This document shows, in pieces, positions 4,492 to 6,073 of a DNA stretch of 6,073 bases. Location of the stretch: NCBI GenBank assembly GCA_902796115.1, contig CADBNX010000272.1:1-6073 (forward strand), in the 5' to 3' direction. The position numbers and the translations under genes are program-made. Origin of the DNA: an uncultured Eubacteriales bacterium (GTDB lineage: Bacteria; Bacillota; Clostridia; Christensenellales; Aristaeellaceae). Below the pieces are notes generated by a model, which saw only the letters and a program-made list of their open reading frames with translations, was not told the DNA's origin and searched no databases. The first letter of the stretch is position 1. Every line of letters starts with the position of its first letter.

Positions 4492-6073
4492 GATTGCATT
4501 GAAAAAACCCGTCGTTCTGGTCGTGATGGACGGAGTGGGCGAAACGCCCGAAACCCTTGGCAATATGGTGCAGAAAGCCACTACTCCCACACTGGATATG
4601 CTGAAAGAAACCTGCCCCTGGCAGACCATCAAAGCGCATGGTACGGCGGTAGGTCTTCCTTCGGATGATGATATGGGAAACAGCGAAGTCGGACACAACG
4701 CGCTCGGCTGCGGCCAGATTTATTCCCAGGGCGCCAAACTTGTTAATGAATCCATCGAAAGCGGCGCGATCTTTTCCTCCGCCACCTGGCAGGAGCTGGT
4801 CGGCGGCGTAAAACGAAATAACGGCACGCTCCATTTTCTCGGGCTGCTTTCCGACGGCAATGTGCATTCCAATATCAGCCATCTCATTGCCATGCTTCGT
4901 CAGGCAAAGCGTGAGGGAGTTTCCCGCGTGCGCTGCCATATCCTGCTTGACGGACGCGACGTCCCCGCAACTTCCGCCCTCGAATACGTAGACCGGCTCG
5001 AAAGTGTCCTCTCCGAACTGAACGGAGACGGTTTTGACGGACGTATCGCATCCGGCGGCGGCCGCATGAAGATTACGATGGACCGCTATCAGGCCAACTG
5101 GCCCATGGTGAAAGCCGGCTGGGATGTGCACGTGCACGGAACAGGCCGTCAGTTTTCCACAGCCCGCGAAGCCATCGAAACCATCCGCGGCGAAACCGGT
5201 GCCATCGATCAGGATCTGGATGCTTTTGTGATCGCCGAAAACGGCCGTCCTGTTGGACCCGTACGGGATGGCGACAGTGTGATCCTGTTCAATTTCCGCG
5301 GTGACCGGGCGCTTGAAATCTCAATGGCTTTTGACGGGGACGACAGCTTTTCCGCCTTTGACCGCGGCGTCATGCCGAAGGTGCTTTACGCAGGCATGCT
5401 GGAGTATGACGGCGATCTGAAAATTCCTCATCGCTATCTGGTCAGTCCGCCGCAGATTCACGATACCCTGACGGAACTGCTCGTCAAAAACGGCATTCGT
5501 GAATACGCGTGCTCCGAAACGCAGAAATACGGACATGTAACATATTTCTGGAACGGCAACCGCTCGGAAAAATTCAGCGAAGCGCTGGAGGATTACGCGG
5601 AAGTTCCCTCCGATGTGCGTTCGTTTGACGAATGCCCCTGGATGAAAGCAACGGAAGTGGCGGAACTGGTCATCGACGCTCTTCATTCCCATCGGTATGG
5701 CTTTATCCGCTGCAATTTCCCGAACGGAGATATGGTCGGTCACACCGGCAATCTGCTCGCTACGGAAATCGCGGTGGAAAGCGTTGATCTGCAGCTGAAC
5801 CGCATCAAACAGGCCTGCGATGCCGAAAATGCCATCATGATCGTCACGGCAGACCACGGCAATTCGGACCAGATGCTGGAAAAGAACAAGAAGGGCAAAA
5901 TCGAAGTCCGCACCGCCCACAGCCTGAACCCGGTGCCTTTCATCATTTATGACAAGGAAACACGTCATGAAATGAAAAAAGGCGCTTTCGGACTTGCCAA
6001 TGTTGCTCCGACCGTCGCGCAGCTGCTCGAACTGAAACCATTTGACAGCTGGGAAGAATCCATGCTTGAATAA
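4490..6073 (+). CDS. gpmI: 2,3-bisphosphoglycerate-independent phosphoglycerate mutase, plant-like type
   Basis: This cytosolic metalloenzyme interconverts 3- and 2-phosphoglycerate in glycolysis and gluconeogenesis through a phosphoserine intermediate. Numbered from ATG 4490 it has 527 residues, slightly above the usual ~510. Phosphatase-domain metal ligands are visible: D14 (VVMDGVG), catalytic S65 (GNSEVGH), D414 and H418 (NGDMVGHTG), D455-H456 (TADHGN) and H477 (TAHSLNP). The inserted phosphotransferase domain shows DGRD (154-157), GGGRM (189-193), TMDRY (196-200), FNFRGDR (267-273) and ETQKYGHVTYFWNGNR (343-358). GGGRMxxTMDRY and WNGNR match plant and trypanosomatid enzymes better than the SxxGRYYAMDRD and FNGG forms usual in Bacillus or E. 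coli, so this is probably the second iPGM class. The TAA stop is the last codon of the window. It has its own promoter; no functional tie to the nrd genes is evident. Confidence 0.94.
   Translation: MIALKKPVVLVVMDGVGETPETLGNMVQKATTPTLDMLKETCPWQTIKAHGTAVGLPSDDDMGNSEVGHNALGCGQIYSQGAKLVNESIESGAIFSSATWQELVGGVKRNNGTLHFLGLLSDGNVHSNISHLIAMLRQAKREGVSRVRCHILLDGRDVPATSALEYVDRLESVLSELNGDGFDGRIASGGGRMKITMDRYQANWPMVKAGWDVHVHGTGRQFSTAREAIETIRGETGAIDQDLDAFVIAENGRPVGPVRDGDSVILFNFRGDRALEISMAFDGDDSFSAFDRGVMPKVLYAGMLEYDGDLKIPHRYLVSPPQIHDTLTELLVKNGIREYACSETQKYGHVTYFWNGNRSEKFSEALEDYAEVPSDVRSFDECPWMKATEVAELVIDALHSHRYGFIRCNFPNGDMVGHTGNLLATEIAVESVDLQLNRIKQACDAENAIMIVTADHGNSDQMLEKNKKGKIEVRTAHSLNPVPFIIYDKETRHEMKKGAFGLANVAPTVAQLLELKPFDSWEESMLE

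Overview
The window reads as chromosomal DNA of a strictly or facultatively anaerobic bacterium. GC content looks to be around the mid-50s percent by eye. Strong sigma-70/sigma-A type promoters with perfect TTGACA -35 boxes, purine-rich Shine-Dalgarno sites and the protein types all fit an anaerobic gut-type Bacillota (Clostridia-like) organism. That placement is an inference; no taxonomic marker is present. All genes lie on the + strand and are tightly packed, and I see no mobile element, CRISPR array, tRNA or rRNA.

Layout: (1) bases 1-140 are the 3' end of an unrecognised gene. (2) 167-859 is nrdG, the radical-SAM activase of anaerobic (class III) ribonucleotide reductase. (3) 860-1012 is a regulatory gap with two NrdR-box-like palindromes exactly 41 bp apart; the second overlaps the -35 box of a well-formed promoter. 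(4) 1013-3481 is nrdD, the class III reductase, with an N-terminal ATP-cone and, unusually, a C-terminal glutaredoxin/thioredoxin-like domain with a CPNC motif fused behind the glycyl-radical domain. (5) 3478-4404 is a thioredoxin-reductase-like flavoprotein overlapping the nrdD stop by 4 bases (ATGA). It has the CxxC and FAD motifs but lacks the usual HRRxxxR NADPH-phosphate motif. (6) 4405-4489 is a second regulatory gap: a TTGACA-N17-TATCCT promoter whose -35 overlaps the trxB stop, then a 12-bp perfect inverted repeat spanning the predicted transcription start. (7) 4490-6073 is gpmI, a cofactor-independent phosphoglycerate mutase whose signature motifs resemble the plant/trypanosomatid-type enzyme more than the usual Bacillus/E. 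coli type. The window ends on its stop codon.

How the genes fit together: NrdG installs the glycyl radical on NrdD, NrdD makes dNTPs from NTPs without oxygen, and the fused redoxin plus the co-translated reductase look like a dedicated electron supply (flavoprotein -> CPNC domain -> NrdD active-site cysteines) in place of formate. The NrdR boxes would tie nrdD-trxB expression to the dNTP/ATP balance. gpmI is a glycolytic gene with its own promoter and is probably only a neighbour. The most interesting points are the NrdD-redoxin fusion coupled to an atypical reductase, the paired NrdR boxes, the plant-type GpmI, and the hairpin at the gpmI transcription start.
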